Assembly: GCA_025350815.1 (NCBI GenBank)
Contig: JANXXE010000062.1
Span: forward strand, 1-40,986
DNA from: Myxococcales bacterium
GTDB lineage: Bacteria; Myxococcota_A; Polyangia; Fen-1088
Direction of reading: 5' to 3'
DNA: 40,986 nucleotides
A program made the position numbers and the translations under genes. The stretch's first letter is position 1. Each line of letters opens with the position of its first letter. Of the stretch, positions 39,571 through 40,986 are shown one piece after another. Under the pieces are notes generated by a model. The model had not been told where the DNA came from and did not search any database. It was given only the letters and a program-made list of their open reading frames with translations.

Positions 39571-40986
39571 ATGGACCTGCAACCGATACACCCGCCGCCC
39601 ACGTCCTTCCTGCGCAGGTACGTCTTTTCGACCGACCACAAGGTCATCGCCAAGCAGTTCCTGTGGACCGGTCTGATGTTCCTGCTGTTCGGCGGCTTGC
39701 TGGCGATGCTGATCCGGTGGCAGTGGGCCTACCCCGGGCACAAGGTCCCGGTGCTGGGCGAGACGCTGTTTCATCGGTCGTCCGGCGTGATCAACCCGGC
39801 GGCCTACAACACCATGTTCACGATGCATGGGCTGATCATGATCTTTTTCGCGATTACCCCGGTCCTCATCGGCGCGTTCGGAAATCTGATCATTCCGCTG
39901 ATGATTGGCGCGCGCGACATGGCGTTTCCGAAGCTGAACATGCTGTCGTTCTGGACCTTCAGCCTGTCGCTGTGCCTGATCACCGCTTCGTTCGGCGTGC
40001 AACTGGGCTCGGCCTCCGCGGGCTGGACGACCTACCCGCCGCTATCGACCAAGATCGGCACACCCGGCGCGGGGCAAACGCTGGTGGTGGCCGCCATCTT
40101 TTTCACGGGCGTCGCCACCATCATGGGCGCCATTAACTACGTCACCACCGTCATCCGTCTGCGCGCGCCCGGTATGGGCTACATGCGCATGCCTCTGTCA
40201 GTTTGGGGGATGTGGCTGACGGCGATTCTGAATGTGCTGTTCGTGCCGGTGCTGGGCGCGGCGGCCCTGTTGTTGTTCCTGGACCGCGTCTTCGGGACGC
40301 AATTCTTCATTGCGGGCGCGGCGTCCGTGCGCGGCGGCGGCGACCCGATCCTGTTCCAGCACCTTTTCTGGATCTTCGGCCACCCGGAGGTCTACATCCT
40401 GATCCTGCCGGCCTGGGGTTTCGTCAGCGACATGGTCAGTTTTTTCTCGCGCAAACCGGCCTACTGGTATCGCGGCTCGGTCTACGCGATGTGCGCCATC
40501 ACCGTGCTGTCCGCCGTCGTCTACGGCCACCACATGTTCACCACCGGGATGAACCCGATGCTGGGCAAGGCGTTCATGGTGCTGACCCTGATCATCAGCG
40601 CGCCCGCCGAGTTGCTGTTTCTGAACTGGCTGCACACCATCTGGAAGGGTTCGATCCGCCTGACAGTGCCGATGCTGTTCGCGCTGGGGACCATCTTCGT
40701 CTTCGGTCTCGGCGGCCTGACGGGCATCTTCCTCGGCACCATCTCGACGGACATCTACCTGCACGACACCATGTTCGTCGTCGGTCACTTCCATCTGACC
40801 ATGGCCGCCGCTTCGTTCCTTGGCAGCTTTGCAGCCATCTACTTCTGGTTCCCGAAGATGTTCGGCCGCACCATGAACGAGAGCTTGTCGAAGGCGCACA
40901 GCTGGCTGTCCCTCATCTTCATTACCCTGGTGTTTACGGGGCAGATGGTGGCGGGCTGGGCAGGTCATCAGCGCCGCCTCTTCGAC
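39571..40986 (+). CDS. cytochrome c oxidase subunit I, truncated by the window edge
   Basis: Subunit I carries heme a and the heme a3/CuB oxygen-reduction site. 472 codons are present without a stop and the gene continues beyond the window. Ligands: His86 and His408 for heme a, His406 for heme a3, and His271, His320 and His321 for CuB; Tyr275 in HPEVY is the cross-linked Tyr. D-pathway residues Asn105, Asp116 (ARDMAFP), Asn123 and Glu273 are present. The K-pathway is different: where most A-type oxidases have PTGxK, this protein has PAELL, so Thr is Ala346 and Lys is Leu349, with Glu347 between. All other core motifs are normal. Confidence 0.95.
   Translation, partial: MDLQPIHPPPTSFLRRYVFSTDHKVIAKQFLWTGLMFLLFGGLLAMLIRWQWAYPGHKVPVLGETLFHRSSGVINPAAYNTMFTMHGLIMIFFAITPVLIGAFGNLIIPLMIGARDMAFPKLNMLSFWTFSLSLCLITASFGVQLGSASAGWTTYPPLSTKIGTPGAGQTLVVAAIFFTGVATIMGAINYVTTVIRLRAPGMGYMRMPLSVWGMWLTAILNVLFVPVLGAAALLLFLDRVFGTQFFIAGAASVRGGGDPILFQHLFWIFGHPEVYILILPAWGFVSDMVSFFSRKPAYWYRGSVYAMCAITVLSAVVYGHHMFTTGMNPMLGKAFMVLTLIISAPAELLFLNWLHTIWKGSIRLTVPMLFALGTIFVFGLGGLTGIFLGTISTDIYLHDTMFVVGHFHLTMAAASFLGSFAAIYFWFPKMFGRTMNESLSKAHSWLSLIFITLVFTGQMVAGWAGHQRRLFD

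Noticed and set aside
40198-40968. Open frame on the minus strand opposite oxidase subunit I
   Set aside because: Antisense shadow, with biased composition and no protein-like features.

Overview
The window is GC-rich, densely coded DNA that looks like an uncultured Myxococcota-type (deltaproteobacterial) bacterium. The evidence is a zinc-ribbon/GYF/TonB-like protein of the AgmX type, a membrane-anchored Ser/Thr kinase with the ATGGMAEIF-type loop common in myxobacteria, Cys-rich lipoproteins with a PKD domain, Ala/Pro-rich exported proteins, and many genes coupled by 1-20 bp overlaps. No gene-free stretch reaches 300 bases. The longest is the nuoA/dsbA divergent region (1390-1545), which holds two well-formed sigma70-like promoters. 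I see no insertion sequence, CRISPR array, phage gene or attachment site.

Layout. (1) 1-1389, minus strand: start of a complex I operon, nuoA-nuoB-nuoC. nuoC breaks at the left edge in a 40-bp inverted repeat whose loop is the next part of nuoC turned round, most likely a fold-back chimera. (2) 1507-9776: envelope and housekeeping genes. These are a DsbA-like lipoprotein, a putative outer-membrane barrel, a tiny unknown protein, a Nudix hydrolase, an OmpA-like lipoprotein with an exported helical partner, tRNA-His(GTG), a TIGR01777-type epimerase and an RlmI-like rRNA methyltransferase. (3) 9777-26684, minus strand: a flagellar and chemosensory-type block read as hybrid histidine kinase, sigma54 activator 1, exported repeat protein, sigma54 activator 2, flgB, flgC, fliE, fliF, fliG, fliH, fliI, a MotE-like gene, fliK, flgD, flgE, flbD, motA, motB. 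This covers the rod/hook proteins, MS ring, switch protein FliG, export ATPase and stator. fliM, fliN, fliJ, fliPQR and flhAB are not here. (4) 26758-27924: a PKD/Cys-rich lipoprotein. (5) 27934-37539, minus strand: sco1, Ser/Thr kinase, AgmX-like protein, a TIGR03960/DUF2344 radical-SAM fusion, an ABC ATPase and an ABC-2 permease fused to a CPBP protease domain. These are closely packed and could form one transcript. (6) 37639 to the right edge: cytochrome c oxidase genes in the order III, IV, small Cys protein, II, I; subunit I runs off the window.

Most notable points: the histidine kinase heading the flagellar block has lost key ATP-binding residues although its receiver is intact; two sigma54 activators without receiver domains flank an exported protein of unknown role; a MotE-like gene sits where fliJ is usually found; the oxidase subunit I keeps all metal ligands and the D-pathway entry but lacks the canonical K-pathway Thr and Lys; and the ABC permease carries a protease domain. 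None is proven to be a new system, but the kinase/activator/exported-protein group is the best candidate for unusual flagellar control.
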